From Agrobacterium larrymoorei (GTDB taxonomy: Bacteria; Pseudomonadota; Alphaproteobacteria; Rhizobiales; Rhizobiaceae): a DNA stretch of 64,000 nucleotides. The translations under genes were made by a program, and so were the position numbers. The stretch lies in contig NZ_CP039692.1 of NCBI RefSeq assembly GCF_005145045.1, forward strand, positions 612,001-676,000. Reading direction: 5' to 3'. The notes under the pieces were generated by a model. That model did no database searches, was not told the origin of the DNA, and was given only the letters and a program-made list of their open reading frames with translations. Each line of letters opens with the position of its first letter. Within the stretch, counting starts at the first letter, position 1. Shown piece by piece: positions 16,768 to 26,933 of this stretch.

Positions 16768-16794
16768 ATTGTCCGACTTATTAGATCGGACAAT
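16768..16794. promoter_or_regulatory. Inverted repeat ATTGTCCGA-N9-TCGGACAAT upstream of dppA
   Basis: Perfect 9-bp arms at 16768-16776 and 16786-16794, about 180 bp upstream of dppA. No T-tract follows, so it is not a terminator. The TTGTC/GACAA halves resemble GntR-type operator halves. It is a candidate control site for the peptide importer. Confidence 0.35.
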
Positions 16795-16974
16795 CATAAC
16801 ATTCTAAAGACAACGCCTAAAATAGTATCAAATCGCATAAAGTTGATTATTTGATCAAAAATCATATGAATCGCTTCAGATGCCCGCTTGAGTATGTAAA
16901 GACTTTCTTATAACCACGTTTCATCGGCATTCGCGGGATAAGCGGGCCGGTTACAAAAAATTGGGAGCTCACTT

Positions 16975-18576
16975 ATGAGATACAAACTTGGCCTCATCGC
17001 CGCGGCGCTGCTTTCGGCAACATGCTTTGCGCCTGCTGCCGCAAGCGCAAAAACCTTCGTTTATTGCTCTGAAGGTTCGCCGGAAGGTTTCGATCCGGGC
17101 CTTTACACCGCCGGCACCACCTTCGACGCTGCTGCGCACACCGTTTACAACCGCCTGCTGGAATTCGAAAAGGGCACCACCAAGCCCATTCCGGGTCTCG
17201 CCGAAAGCTGGGAAGTTTCTCAGGACGGCACGGTTTACACCTTCAAGCTGCGCAAGGGTGTAAAGTTCCAGACCACAGAGTTCTTCACGCCGACCCGCGA
17301 ACTGAACGCCGATGACGTTGTTTTCTCCATCGAGCGCCAGATCAAGACCGACAATCCATGGCACCAGTATGTTCCGGGCACGTCCTGGGAATATGCAGCG
17401 GGCATGGGCTTCCCTGAACTGATCAAGTCCGTCGAAAAGGTCGATGACATGACGGTCAAGTTCACGCTGAACCGCCCGGAAGCTCCTTTCCTCGCCAACC
17501 TCGCAATGCCTTTCGCTTCGATCATGTCGAAGGAATACACCGACAAGCTCGCCGCTGAAGGCAAGCAGGCTCAGCTGAACCAGATGCCGGTCGGCACCGG
17601 TCCGTTCGCCTTCGTCGGTTACCAGCAGGATGCCGTCATCCGCTACAAGGCCAACAAGGACTATTGGGGTGGCGCACCGAAGATCGACGATCTCGTCTTC
17701 GCAATCACTACCGACGCTGCCGTTCGTTACCAGAAGCTCAAGGCTGGCGAATGCCACCTGATGCCTTACCCGAACGCAGCTGACGTTCAGTCCATGAAGT
17801 CCGACTCCAACCTCAAGGTTCTGGAGCAGGAAGGTCTCAACGTCGCTTACCTCGCCTACAACACCACGCAGGCTCCGTTCGACAAGGTCGAAGTCCGCAA
17901 GGCGCTGAACAAGGCCATCAACAAGAAGGCCATCATCGACGCAGTGTTCCAGGGCATGGCAACGCCTGCCAAGAACCCGCTGCCGCCGACCATGTGGTCT
18001 TACAACGACAAGATCGAAGACGATACCTACGATCTCGAAGCCGCCAAGAAGATGCTTGCAGATGCAGGCGTGAAGGACCTTTCCATGAAGGTCTGGGCAA
18101 TGCCGGTTTCGCGTCCATACATGCTCAACGCCCGCCGCGCTGCTGAAATCATCCAGGATGACTTCGCAAAGATCGGCGTGAAGGTTGAAATCGTATCCTA
18201 CGAGTGGGCCGAATATCTCGACCGCTCCAAGGCGAAGGACCGTGACGGCGCCGTCTTCCTAGGCTGGACCGGCGATAATGGCGATCCGGACAACTTCCTC
18301 GACACCCTGCTCGGCTGCGAAGCCGTCGGCGGCAACAACCGTGCGCAGTGGTGCAACAAGGAATTCAATGATCTGGTGAAGAAGGCCAAGGTCACGACCG
18401 ACCAGGCCGAGCGCACCAAGCTCTACGAAGAAGCTCAGGTTGTCTTCAAGAAGCAGGCTCCTTGGGCCACCATCGACCACTCCCTCTCCATCGTTCCGAT
18501 GCGCAAGGAAGTGACCGGCTTCGTTCAGAGCCCGCTGGGTGACTTCACGTTCGAAAACGTGGACATCACCGAGTAA
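16975..18576 (+). CDS. dppA: Dipeptide/oligopeptide ABC transporter substrate-binding protein
   Basis: Periplasmic peptide receptor of family 5, 533 aa (E. coli DppA is 535). The signal peptide ends near ASAKTFVYC. Family-5 landmarks include TFKLRKGVKF, LNADDVVFSIER, VGTGPFAFVGYQQD and KALNKAINKKAIIDAVFQG. Cys24 of the YCSEGSPEGFDP region and a second Cys (GECHL) could form the short disulfide loop seen in DppA. Two stop codons in tandem (TAA TAG) end the gene, and a 14-bp hairpin separates it from dppB. This is consistent with high binding-protein expression relative to the permeases. Confidence 0.93.
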   Translation: MRYKLGLIAAALLSATCFAPAAASAKTFVYCSEGSPEGFDPGLYTAGTTFDAAAHTVYNRLLEFEKGTTKPIPGLAESWEVSQDGTVYTFKLRKGVKFQTTEFFTPTRELNADDVVFSIERQIKTDNPWHQYVPGTSWEYAAGMGFPELIKSVEKVDDMTVKFTLNRPEAPFLANLAMPFASIMSKEYTDKLAAEGKQAQLNQMPVGTGPFAFVGYQQDAVIRYKANKDYWGGAPKIDDLVFAITTDAAVRYQKLKAGECHLMPYPNAADVQSMKSDSNLKVLEQEGLNVAYLAYNTTQAPFDKVEVRKALNKAINKKAIIDAVFQGMATPAKNPLPPTMWSYNDKIEDDTYDLEAAKKMLADAGVKDLSMKVWAMPVSRPYMLNARRAAEIIQDDFAKIGVKVEIVSYEWAEYLDRSKAKDRDGAVFLGWTGDNGDPDNFLDTLLGCEAVGGNNRAQWCNKEFNDLVKKAKVTTDQAERTKLYEEAQVVFKKQAPWATIDHSLSIVPMRKEVTGFVQSPLGDFTFENVDITE

Positions 18577-18596
18577 TAGTCCGACGAATAAAAAGA

Positions 18597-18627
18597 TGCC
18601 GCGTGCCTTGTCTCAAGGCGCGCGGCA
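18597..18627 (+). other. Long stem-loop between dppA and dppB
   Basis: TGCCGCGTGCCTTG / CAAGGCGCGCGGCA, 14 pairs with one G-T, 3-nt loop, then CTTTCG. It lies in the 195-bp gap dppA-dppB. It probably acts as a partial terminator or as a 3' stabiliser of dppA mRNA. No gene is seen in the rest of the gap. Confidence 0.65.
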
Positions 18628-18771
18628 CTTTCGTTCTGAAGCATGCATTCTCCACCTTAGCGCGTCGTCACCCTCGAACGCACACGGCCCGCTAGAACAA
18701 CAAGAAGCAGACCGAAAAGGTCGCTACTGCCAGCGCATAGGTTCCTCGAAGGAACAGATCGAAGGTTTTTC

Positions 18772-19776
18772 ATGATTGGCTTTCTTGTGCGGCGCATTGC
18801 CGTGCTTATCCCGACATTCATCGGGGTTTCCATTATCGCGTTCCTGTTCATCCGGCTTCTGCCGGGAGATCCGGTCGCGCTTCTTTCAGGCGAACGCGTC
18901 ATGTCGCCAGAGCGCCATGCGCAGATCAGCGCCGCGCTCGGCATGGACCGTCCGCTGGTCATCCAGTATTTCGATTACCTGAAGGGCGTGCTGAGCGGCG
19001 ATTTCGGCACCTCCATCGTGTCGAAGACCCCCATTCTCAAGCAGTTCATGGCACTATTCCCGGCAACGGTCGAACTGTCCTTCTGCGCGATCATTCTTGC
19101 CGTCTTCATCGGCATTCCCGCAGGCGTCATCGCCGCCATCAAGCGCGGATCGATCTTCGATCAGGGCCTGATGGGTGTCGCGCTCGTCGGCTATTCCATG
19201 CCGATCTTCTGGTGGGGCCTGCTGCTGATCATCCTGTTTTCCGGCATCCTGCAATGGACGCCGGTTTCGGGCCGCATTTCGCTGATGTTCTTCTTCCCGC
19301 CAGTCACCGGCTTCATGCTGATCGACTCGCTGCTATCGGGCCAGAAGGGCGCTTTCTCGTCCGCGCTCAGCCATCTGGCGCTGCCCTCCATCGTGCTGGC
19401 CACCATTCCGCTCGCCGTCATTGCGCGCCAGACGCGCTCGGCCATGCTGGAAGTGCTGTCGGAAGATTACGTCCGCACCGCCCGCGCCAAAGGCCTCTCA
19501 CCTTTCAGAGTGATCGGCATCCACGCGCTGCGCAACGCCATGATCCCGGTCATCACCACCATCGGCCTTCAGGTCGGCGTCATGCTGGCCGGTGCCATCC
19601 TCACCGAAACGATCTTCTCCTGGCCGGGCATCGGCAAGTGGATGGTCGATTCCGTCTTCCGTCGCGATTACCCGGTCATTCAGGGTGGTCTGTTGTTGAT
19701 TGCGGGCATCATCATGGTCGTCAACCTCATCGTTGACCTCCTGTATGGCCTGATCAATCCGCGCATCCGGCACTAA
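18772..19776 (+). CDS. dppB: Dipeptide ABC transporter permease DppB
   Basis: Inner-membrane permease of 334 aa with six predicted membrane segments. It begins MIGFLVRRIAVLIPTFIGVS, as usual in DppB/OppB. The EAA loop is YVRTARAKGLSPFRVIGIHALRN, and it ends DLLYGLINPRIRH, the typical family C-terminus. It is followed 15 bp later by dppC. Confidence 0.95.
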   Translation: MIGFLVRRIAVLIPTFIGVSIIAFLFIRLLPGDPVALLSGERVMSPERHAQISAALGMDRPLVIQYFDYLKGVLSGDFGTSIVSKTPILKQFMALFPATVELSFCAIILAVFIGIPAGVIAAIKRGSIFDQGLMGVALVGYSMPIFWWGLLLIILFSGILQWTPVSGRISLMFFFPPVTGFMLIDSLLSGQKGAFSSALSHLALPSIVLATIPLAVIARQTRSAMLEVLSEDYVRTARAKGLSPFRVIGIHALRNAMIPVITTIGLQVGVMLAGAILTETIFSWPGIGKWMVDSVFRRDYPVIQGGLLLIAGIIMVVNLIVDLLYGLINPRIRH

Positions 19777-19791
19777 AGGGAGACCCGTTTC

Positions 19792-20709
19792 ATGGCCGAT
19801 ACCGCCATTACCAAAACCGCCGCTCCGGTTTCCTCTTCCGCCATGCGCAAGCAGATGCTGAAGGAATTCTGGTTCTATTTCTCCGAAAACAAGGGCGCCG
19901 TCATCGGCCTCTATGTCTTCATCGCACTGGTCATCGTCGCGGTCTTCGCGTCTTTCATCGCCCCGCATTCGCCGTTCCAGCAATATCGTGACGCAGTTCT
20001 TCTGCCTCCGGCTTGGATACAGGGCGGAAATATGACGCACATTCTGGGCACGGACCCGGTTGGCCGCGATATCCTCTCGCGCCTGATTTATGGTGCGCAA
20101 TATTCGCTGTTCATCGGCGTCTTCGTCACCACCCTGTCGCTCACGACAGGCGTCGTCATCGGCGTTATCGCGGGCTATTACCGTGGCTGGCTCGATACGG
20201 CGATCATGCGTCTGATGGACATCATCCTCGCCTTCCCGTCGCTGCTTCTGGCGCTCGTTCTCGTCGCCATTCTGGGCCCCGGCCTCACCAACGGCATGAT
20301 CGCGATTGCGCTGGTTCTCCAGCCGCATTTTGTGCGCCTCACCCGCGCTGCCGTTATGGCGGAGAAGACGAAGGATTACGTGACAGCCTCGCGCCTGGCC
20401 GGCGCCGGTCCGCTGCGCCTGATGTTCCGCACCATCCTGCCGAACTGCACCGCACCGCTCATCGTGCAGGCCACGCTGTCCTTCTCCAACGCCATTCTCG
20501 ATGCGGCGGCGCTGGGCTTCCTCGGCATGGGCGCGCAGCCGCCCGCTCCCGAATGGGGCACCATGCTTGCCGAAGCGCGCGAATTCATTCTGCGCGCATG
20601 GTGGGTCGTTACATTCCCCGGTCTTGCCATCCTCATCACCGTTCTCGCCATCAACCTGATGGGCGACGGTCTGCGTGATGCGCTCGACCCGAAACTGAAG
20701 AGGTCCTGA
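19792..20709 (+). CDS. dppC: Dipeptide ABC transporter permease DppC
   Basis: Second permease, 305 aa. The N-terminal cytoplasmic tail precedes a first helix (GAVIGLYVFIALVIVAVFAS). It contains the OppC/DppC hallmark GTDPVGRDILSRLIYGA, the EAA loop YVTASRLAGAGPLRLMFRTI and C-terminal NLMGDGLRDALDPKLK. GGGAGA precedes the ATG. One nucleotide separates its stop from the dppD start. Confidence 0.95.
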   Translation: MADTAITKTAAPVSSSAMRKQMLKEFWFYFSENKGAVIGLYVFIALVIVAVFASFIAPHSPFQQYRDAVLLPPAWIQGGNMTHILGTDPVGRDILSRLIYGAQYSLFIGVFVTTLSLTTGVVIGVIAGYYRGWLDTAIMRLMDIILAFPSLLLALVLVAILGPGLTNGMIAIALVLQPHFVRLTRAAVMAEKTKDYVTASRLAGAGPLRLMFRTILPNCTAPLIVQATLSFSNAILDAAALGFLGMGAQPPAPEWGTMLAEAREFILRAWWVVTFPGLAILITVLAINLMGDGLRDALDPKLKRS

Positions 20710-20710
20710 T

Positions 20711-21583
20711 ATGGCACTTCTGCAAATCGATAATCTCACCGTCGAATTCGAAACCGCAAACGGCTGGTTCCGCGCCGTTGATGGCGTGTCGCTCTCGGTC
20801 GATCCGGGTGAAGTTCTCGCCATCGTCGGCGAATCTGGCTCCGGCAAGTCCGTTTCCATGCTGGCCGTTATGGGCCTGCTGCCATGGACGGCTAAGATAA
20901 CAGCCGACCGTATGCTGTTTCAGGGCAAGGACATCCAGAAGCTCAGCGCGGCAGAGCGCCGCAAGCTGATCGGCAAGGATGTCGCCATGATCTTTCAGGA
21001 GCCGATTGCAAGCCTCAACCCTTGCTTCACCGTCGGCTTCCAGATCGAGGAAGTCCTGCGCATCCACATGGGTCTCGATAAAAAGGCCCGCCGCGCCCGC
21101 GCCATCGAGCTGTTCAAGCTCGTCGGCCTGCCAGACCCCGAAGAGCGCCTGAAGCACTTCCCGCACCAGATGTCTGGTGGCCAGTGCCAGCGCGTCATGA
21201 TCGCGATTGCCATTGCCTGCAATCCGAAGCTCCTGATTGCCGACGAGCCGACCACCGCGCTAGACGTGACGATCCAGAAGCAAATCCTCGATCTCATCAT
21301 GCGCCTTCAGGCCGAAAACGGCATGGGCCTCATCATGATCACCCATGACATGGGCGTGGTTGCGGAAACGGCGGACCGTGTCGTGGTGCAGTACAAGGGG
21401 CGCAAGATGGAGGAGGCCGACGTGCTGACCCTCTTCGAAAACCCCAAGAGCAACTATACGAAGGCGCTTCTGGCAGCGCTGCCGGAAAACGCGACGGGTG
21501 ATCGCCTGACCACCGTTTCGCAGTTCTTCGACGGTACGCCAACCCCTGCCTTGGGCGCCGCGCCTACGGGAGAAACGGCATGA
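20711..21583 (+). CDS. dppD: Dipeptide ABC transporter ATP-binding protein DppD
   Basis: ATPase subunit, 290 aa. Walker A is [10 protein letters not shown], the Q-loop is [11 protein letters not shown], the signature is [16 protein letters not shown] (the Cys in SGGQC is less common than Gln/Arg), Walker B is [14 protein letters not shown] and the switch His is in ITHDMGVV. The oligopeptide-type C-terminal extension contains the [10 protein letters not shown] motif. It overlaps dppF by 4 bp (ATGA). Confidence 0.94.
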   Translation: MALLQIDNLTVEFETANGWFRAVDGVSLSVDPGEVLAIVGESGSGKSVSMLAVMGLLPWTAKITADRMLFQGKDIQKLSAAERRKLIGKDVAMIFQEPIASLNPCFTVGFQIEEVLRIHMGLDKKARRARAIELFKLVGLPDPEERLKHFPHQMSGGQCQRVMIAIAIACNPKLLIADEPTTALDVTIQKQILDLIMRLQAENGMGLIMITHDMGVVAETADRVVVQYKGRKMEEADVLTLFENPKSNYTKALLAALPENATGDRLTTVSQFFDGTPTPALGAAPTGETA

Positions 21584-22425
21584 CCGACAACAAAACCATG
21601 CTCGAAATCCGCAACATGAAGCGGGATTATCACATCCCCGGCGGGTTCATGAAGAAGAGCAAGACGGTTCACGCCGTCAAGGGCGTGTCCTTCAAGCTCG
21701 AAACCGGCAAGACGCTGGCCATCGTTGGCGAAAGCGGCTGCGGCAAGTCCACCCTTGCCCGCATGCTCACTTTCATTGATGAGCCGACCTCCGGCGAACT
21801 CTTCATCGATGGAGAGAAGATGGACACACGCCCCGGCCACCTGACGCCGGAAATGCGCCAGAAGGTGCAGATCGTGTTCCAGAACCCATACGGCTCGCTC
21901 AACCCGCGCCAGAAGATCGGCGATGTGCTGGGTGAATCGCTTCTCATCAACACCAAAATGTCCGCCGCCGAACGCCGTGAAAAGGCAACCGACATGCTGG
22001 TGCGCGTCGGCCTCGGCCCGGAACATTATAACCGCTACCCACACATGTTCTCAGGCGGCCAGCGCCAGCGTATCGCCATTGCGCGCGCGCTGATGCTGAA
22101 CCCCAAGCTGCTGGTGCTGGACGAGCCTGTCTCCGCACTCGACCTTTCGGTGCAGGCGCAGGTGCTGAACCTGCTTGCAGACCTTCAGGACGAATTCGGC
22201 CTCACCTACGTCTTCATCAGCCACGACCTCTCGGTCGTCAAATACATCGCCGATGAAGTCATGGTGATGTATTTCGGCGAAGCGGTGGAATACGGCACCC
22301 GAGAGGAAGTCTTCTCCAACCCGCAGCACAGCTACACCCGCACCCTCTTCGCCGCGACCCCCAAAGCCGACGTGGAATCCATCCGCGCCCGCATGGCCGC
22401 CAAGGCGATGGCGAAAGTTGGTTGA
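21580..22425 (+). CDS. dppF: Dipeptide ABC transporter ATP-binding protein DppF
   Basis: Second ATPase, 281 aa, pairing with DppD. Walker A is [13 protein letters not shown], the Q-loop is VFQNPYGSLNPRQKIG, the signature is FSGGQRQRIAIARAL and Walker B is LLVLDEPVSALDLS. The C-terminal peptide-transporter segment is HSYTRTLFAATP. It ends the operon and is followed by a strong terminator. Confidence 0.95.
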   Translation: MTDNKTMLEIRNMKRDYHIPGGFMKKSKTVHAVKGVSFKLETGKTLAIVGESGCGKSTLARMLTFIDEPTSGELFIDGEKMDTRPGHLTPEMRQKVQIVFQNPYGSLNPRQKIGDVLGESLLINTKMSAAERREKATDMLVRVGLGPEHYNRYPHMFSGGQRQRIAIARALMLNPKLLVLDEPVSALDLSVQAQVLNLLADLQDEFGLTYVFISHDLSVVKYIADEVMVMYFGEAVEYGTREEVFSNPQHSYTRTLFAATPKADVESIRARMAAKAMAKVG

Positions 22426-22432
22426 TAAGACC

Positions 22433-22461
22433 AAGCCCCGGAGCGATCCGGGGCTTTTTTC
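22433..22461 (+). terminator. Strong rho-independent terminator of the dpp operon
   Basis: AAGCCCCGGA / TCCGGGGCTT, 10-bp perfect stem, GCGA tetraloop, then TTTT. Confidence 0.92.
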
Positions 22462-22557
22462 TTGAATGCTTAAGCAGAAAAAGGACGGCTTATTCCTCTA
22501 AGCCGCCCCTCGCCCAGGCAACCCACTCTTTGTGCGTCCATGCAACGACGCGCGCCT

Positions 22558-23250
22558 CTAAAGCGAAGCCCCGCCGCAAACCAAAATCTCCTGTCCGGTT
22601 ATCGAAGCCGCGTCGTCCGAAAGCAGAAATGCCGCCAGTGCCGCCACTTCCTGTGGTTTCACCAATCGTCCGATAGGCGGCATCTTGGGTGCGACATTGC
22701 TGCGTTTCGGGTCTTTCAGCATTGGCGTGTCGGTCGCGCCGGGCGAAACGACGTTGACGGTCACGCCACGCGGGGCAAGTTCTATTGCGCAGGAGCGGGC
22801 GAGGCCGACCATGGCTGCCTTGCTGGCGGCATATTGCGCGCGGGATGCGGAACCGCGTGCAGTTCGGCTTCCAATGAGGACGATCCTTCCACCATCTTTC
22901 AGACGCGGGACGAGCCTGTCGATCAACTGCGTCGATGCCTCCACATGCAGCCGCCACATGGCTTGGCCGTCATCCAGATCAAGCGAACCGACAGAGCCGA
23001 CACGCAAAATTCCTGCCGCATGAACCAGCGCATCCAGCGTGCCGATGCTGCCTAACGCCTCTTCCAGTGCGGCGCGGTCCGAGAGGTCTACGGCAATGAA
23101 GGAGAACCGGGCGTGGCTGATCTCCGGCCTGGACCGGCTCATGCCGATCACATTCCAGCCAGCATCCAGCAATTTGAGAGCGGTTTCCGCTCCAATCCCG
23201 GAGCTTGCGCCCGTCACCAGCGCAAATTTCTCTTCGTTTCTCTCCGTCAT
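22558..23250 (-). CDS. Short-chain dehydrogenase/reductase
   Basis: NAD(P)-dependent oxidoreductase, 230 aa. The cofactor motif is LVTGASSGIGAE, NNAG-equivalent is VHAAGIL, and the catalytic residues are in IGSRTARG (Ser) and YAASKAAM (Tyr and Lys). It closes with GQEILVCGGASL. ATG 23250 is preferred over 23259 because of GGGAGTGAGG upstream. It is the last gene of the long minus-strand catabolic cluster, 35 bp after the LysR gene. Confidence 0.9.
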   Translation of the reverse strand: MTERNEEKFALVTGASSGIGAETALKLLDAGWNVIGMSRSRPEISHARFSFIAVDLSDRAALEEALGSIGTLDALVHAAGILRVGSVGSLDLDDGQAMWRLHVEASTQLIDRLVPRLKDGGRIVLIGSRTARGSASRAQYAASKAAMVGLARSCAIELAPRGVTVNVVSPGATDTPMLKDPKRSNVAPKMPPIGRLVKPQEVAALAAFLLSDDAASITGQEILVCGGASL

Positions 23251-23285
23251 GCACCTCACTCCCTATGCCATGCGTCGTGTCGTCA

Positions 23286-24224
23286 TTAGTAGATGGTCGG
23301 CAAACCCTCATGCTTCTTGAACTGCGGCAGTTCGAAAGCCCTGTGCTCGATAGCGTCGATCAGCTTCTGCACTGTGGTTGGCAGTGGCAGGCCCGTTGCG
23401 GTGATCACGCCCCAATAGAAAGGAATGTGGAAGTCCAGCGGCAGCACGGTCAGGCCATCGATTGGCAGCCCGACCATCGTTGTGGATTCGACCACAGCAA
23501 CACCAAGGCCGTTTCGCGCCAGCGAAAGCGAAACATAGGTCGCGTTGCTGTCGATAACGCCAGCAGGCGCAACACCGCGATCCTTCAATGCCTTATCGAT
23601 GCGCATCCGCAGGCGGTACGGATTGGCCGAGGCGAGAAGCCGACGGTCTGACAGGTCCGAAGCCTTGATAATGTCCTTCTGCGCAAGTGGATCGCCCGAT
23701 GCAACCACCGCCACGCACGGAACTTCGCCGATCCAATGCACATCCACACCGGGATTGTCGAGCGGCAGGCTGGCGATGCCGACATCCGCCGTGCGCGCAA
23801 CAACGGCCTGAACCACGTTTTCTGATGCCGTACTTTGCAAATGCACATGCTGTGGAAAGGTATCGGCAGGAAGATCGCGCAGCGCCAGCGGCACCACGCT
23901 TGCCGCAAGTGCAGGAATTGCAGCAAGCTCGATTGCACCGGCCTGCGTCTGCTCGATTTCCCGCGCCTTTTCGCTGATCGTGCGCAAGCCGCCGAGAAAC
24001 AGTTCTGCCTGCGCAAAGAACGTCACGCCTTTTTCGGTCGGCGCTATGCGCGGGCCGTTGCGGTGCAGCACCGCAAAGCCGAGTTCCTGTTCCAGTTCCT
24101 GAATAAGCCTTGTTACGACGGGCTGGGATTTGCCAAGCGCCTTGGCCGCCCCCGTCATGCTACCGATGGACATGACGGCCACGAAGGCCTCCAGTTGGCG
24201 TGTATCAAGGTAATCCGGTGGCAT
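23286..24224 (-). CDS. LysR-family transcriptional regulator
   Basis: LTTR of 312 aa. The winged helix-turn-helix is at about residues 8-65 ([36 protein letters not shown]). The periplasmic-binding-like effector domain starts near residue 95. Unusually for LysR it is transcribed in the same direction as its neighbours. Its start overlaps the end of the PLP-enzyme gene by 20 bp, so it is translationally linked to the cluster it may control. Confidence 0.92.
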   Translation of the reverse strand: MPPDYLDTRQLEAFVAVMSIGSMTGAAKALGKSQPVVTRLIQELEQELGFAVLHRNGPRIAPTEKGVTFFAQAELFLGGLRTISEKAREIEQTQAGAIELAAIPALAASVVPLALRDLPADTFPQHVHLQSTASENVVQAVVARTADVGIASLPLDNPGVDVHWIGEVPCVAVVASGDPLAQKDIIKASDLSDRRLLASANPYRLRMRIDKALKDRGVAPAGVIDSNATYVSLSLARNGLGVAVVESTTMVGLPIDGLTVLPLDFHIPFYWGVITATGLPLPTTVQKLIDAIEHRAFELPQFKKHEGLPTIY

Positions 24225-25338
24225 CGAAACTCCTGAAGTCGCCGCTGTCGATGAATGTCTCCACCATCGTCTTATACGGTCTTATATCGATCCCGTTTTT
24301 AGAGAGCCATTCCGGATTATAATAGGTAGCCGCATAGCGATCTCCGCTGTCGCAGATGAGAGACACCAGCGAGCCCTCCCGGCCTTCTTTCAGCATTGCC
24401 GCCGCAATCCAGCACAGGCCGAAGAAGTTGGTGCCCGTGGAGCCGCCGACACGGCGGAACAGCCGCTCCGAAAGCACATGCATGGCGGCAATGGAGGCGG
24501 CATCCGGTATCTTGATCATGTGATCGATCACGCCCGGAATGAAAGACGGTTCCACCCGTGGGCGACCGACGCCTTCGATGCGAGAGGGCGTCGGGCAGGT
24601 CACGTTCCGGTCGCCTGACATGTAGGAGGCGTAGAAGGCGGAATGCTCCACATCCACCACGCAGAGCCGCGTGGAAAGATTGCGATAGCGAATGTAGCGG
24701 CCAATCGTTGCGGATGTGCCGCCGGTTCCGGCATTCATCACCACCCATTCCGGTTCCGGGTGCTCCTCGCTCTTCATCTGGTCGAAGATGGATTCGGCAA
24801 TATTGTTGTTGCCGCGCCAGTCGGTGGCCCGCTCAGCATATGTGAACTGGTCGAGATAATGGCCGTCCGCCTCCGCAGCCAGCCGCTCCGCCACCGTGTA
24901 CACTTCGGCAGGGCTATCGACGAAATGGCAGCGCCCGCCAAAGCGCTCGATGGCCTCCACCTTCTGCTTGCTGGTGGAATGCGGCATGACGGCTATGAAT
25001 GGCAGATCGAGAAGATGCGCGAAATAGGCTTCGCTGACGGCGGTGGAGCCGGATGAGGCTTCTACCAGCGTCGTTCCCTGCCGGATTTTGCCGTTGCAGA
25101 TGCCATAGAGGAACAGCGAGCGCGCAAGGCGGTGCTTGAGGCTGCCTGTCGGATGCGTGGATTCATCCTTCAGGTAGATCGATATGCCGCGCAGCCCCTT
25201 GAACACCGGCTTTACCAGATGCGTGTCGGCAGATCGCCGCCCATCGCCCTGAAGAATGCCGATGGCGCGGCGCGCCCATTCCCGGTCTTCGCAGGCGGGC
25301 AGCGGTGTGATTGGTGGCGTGGATAGGCACTCATGCAT
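24205..25338 (-). CDS. PLP-dependent enzyme, cysteine synthase/cystathionine beta-synthase fold
   Basis: Fold-type II PLP enzyme of 377 aa. Lys68 in [10 protein letters not shown] is the Schiff-base lysine; [16 protein letters not shown] is the substrate-binding loop; [12 protein letters not shown] binds the PLP phosphate. It is longer than CysK (about 310 aa) and lacks a CBS domain. It could be a cysteine synthase, a cysteine desulfhydrase or a beta-eliminating lyase; sequence alone does not decide. A 104-bp gap separates it from the esterase gene upstream, so it may have its own promoter. Confidence 0.87.
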   Translation of the reverse strand: MHECLSTPPITPLPACEDREWARRAIGILQGDGRRSADTHLVKPVFKGLRGISIYLKDESTHPTGSLKHRLARSLFLYGICNGKIRQGTTLVEASSGSTAVSEAYFAHLLDLPFIAVMPHSTSKQKVEAIERFGGRCHFVDSPAEVYTVAERLAAEADGHYLDQFTYAERATDWRGNNNIAESIFDQMKSEEHPEPEWVVMNAGTGGTSATIGRYIRYRNLSTRLCVVDVEHSAFYASYMSGDRNVTCPTPSRIEGVGRPRVEPSFIPGVIDHMIKIPDAASIAAMHVLSERLFRRVGGSTGTNFFGLCWIAAAMLKEGREGSLVSLICDSGDRYAATYYNPEWLSKNGIDIRPYKTMVETFIDSGDFRSFDATGLP

Positions 25339-25442
25339 GATGCTCGACCCCCGTTATTTCGGCAGGCCTTAATCCAATTGCGCACCTATTTCGAATTTGC
25401 GCATAATTGCCATTTTCCATAAAAATATGCTCCACGAAGAAC

Positions 25443-26933
25443 CTATCTTGGAACTTTGTTCCACAGATTTGTCCTATCGTAGAAAACGTCATTTGCAAAG
25501 TGGGTACCTTCTTCACTCAGGCGAAGAACGACCGGATTTTCCGCTTCGAACCTGCTCCACTCGCCCGCCGGTGTCATTGGCGGATCGTCGCGAATGAAGG
25601 ATGTCCAGACATTATGGACCATCTTCGCATAGTCCGGATCGGCAGGTCGCTGCCGCTCCGGCAAGTGGCTTAAATCCATTCCTTGTCGATACCAGACGTG
25701 GCCGACTTCCGCGCCGTGGGGCGCACCCAGTTCGTCCGCCTCCAGTTCTCCGAAGAGATATTTATAGACCGGCTGGTGGCGGGCGTGCAGCGCGGCGAAA
25801 CGGGTGGTTGGATTCTGGAAAACGAGATCGCCAGCGACCGCGCGCCAGATGCCGATGGGCGTGTGGTCTGGCAGCGCCTGACGGTAGCGATCCACGATTT
25901 CTGAACCGCTAAGTCCCAGCGGTCGGACCCGTTCATGCAGCAGGCGGGCCGCGTCCTCGAAGCTCATATCTTTCGGCTGTGCAGTCGCATGCGTTACATA
26001 TTCTCCTGTCGTGCAGCCGATCATCATCGGCACCTGCGCAACCGCACCCTTTGCGGCCAGATTTTCCGGGTGATCAGGCAGGGAGGTACCATCGATGACC
26101 GGTACGAAGGGCACGCCGAGCATCGATGGGGAGCCGTCCCGCTCGAAATCATGCTGCTCATAGGATTCGTTGCAGAGATCGCGCTGCGCGATCAGCAGAG
26201 TTTCAAGCGACAGGTCGATCAGTTCCGAAGTCGTAACCTGCAAGCGTTCGAGCAGACGGTGCGTCAGCTTGCGGGCATCATCCGAGGTTGAAAGTCCGGT
26301 GCTGGCACCGCTCTGCGGCATCGCCTTGGCAAAAAGGCCTTTTGCCTGCGGCATCGCCATCACTGCTGCAATCGAAAATCCGCCTGCGGAGCGCCCGGCA
26401 AAGGTAACGCGGTTCGGGTCACCACCGAATGCGGCAATATTGTCCCGCACCCATTCCAGTGCGGCTATCTGGTCCAGCAAGCCCCGGTTATCCGGGAAGC
26501 CATCGAGATGCAGAAAGCCCAGCGCTCCGAGGCGGTAATTGACGGTCACTTCCACGATGCCGCTTGCCGCGAATGCACCACTTTGCAGCACAGGCTCGTT
26601 GGCCGAACCAACTGCGTAACCACCGCCATGAATCCAGACCAGAACTGGCGCCTTGCCTTGCAAGGAAGGTGTGCGGATGTTGACTGTGAGAAAGTCCGTT
26701 CCAAACTCCAGATTGGAGGCGGCGGCTCTTCCCACCGGTCCATAGGTCGGGATTTGCGGGCAGACAGGGCTTAATTCCCGTGCCGGGCGAATGCCTTTCC
26801 ATGATGCGACGGGCTGCGGAGCCATAAACCGCCGCTCGGGAATGATCGGCGCGGCATAGGGCACGCCGAGAAAGGCGAGGCATCCATTTTCTTCAAAGCC
26901 GACCACCCGTCCAGCGCTGGTTTCCACAATCAT
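25443..26933 (-). CDS. Type B carboxylesterase
   Basis: Alpha/beta-hydrolase of the carboxylesterase/cholinesterase family, 496 aa. The oxyanion hole is HGGG at 102-105, the nucleophile is Ser182 in FAGRSAGGFS, and the catalytic His is in GAPHGAEVGH near the C-terminus. There is no signal peptide, so it should act in the cytoplasm on imported esters. Its start codon overlaps the stop of the permease by one base (TGATG), placing it firmly in the importer operon. It probably hydrolyses an ester group of the imported compound. Confidence 0.92.
   Translation of the reverse strand: MIVETSAGRVVGFEENGCLAFLGVPYAAPIIPERRFMAPQPVASWKGIRPARELSPVCPQIPTYGPVGRAAASNLEFGTDFLTVNIRTPSLQGKAPVLVWIHGGGYAVGSANEPVLQSGAFAASGIVEVTVNYRLGALGFLHLDGFPDNRGLLDQIAALEWVRDNIAAFGGDPNRVTFAGRSAGGFSIAAVMAMPQAKGLFAKAMPQSGASTGLSTSDDARKLTHRLLERLQVTTSELIDLSLETLLIAQRDLCNESYEQHDFERDGSPSMLGVPFVPVIDGTSLPDHPENLAAKGAVAQVPMMIGCTTGEYVTHATAQPKDMSFEDAARLLHERVRPLGLSGSEIVDRYRQALPDHTPIGIWRAVAGDLVFQNPTTRFAALHARHQPVYKYLFGELEADELGAPHGAEVGHVWYRQGMDLSHLPERQRPADPDYAKMVHNVWTSFIRDDPPMTPAGEWSRFEAENPVVLRLSEEGTHFANDVFYDRTNLWNKVPR

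Noticed and set aside
19498..20859. 453-codon open frame on the minus strand
   Set aside because: Antisense to dppB-dppC-dppD, which are unambiguous; composition is Asp/Glu/Arg-rich shadow sequence without motifs.
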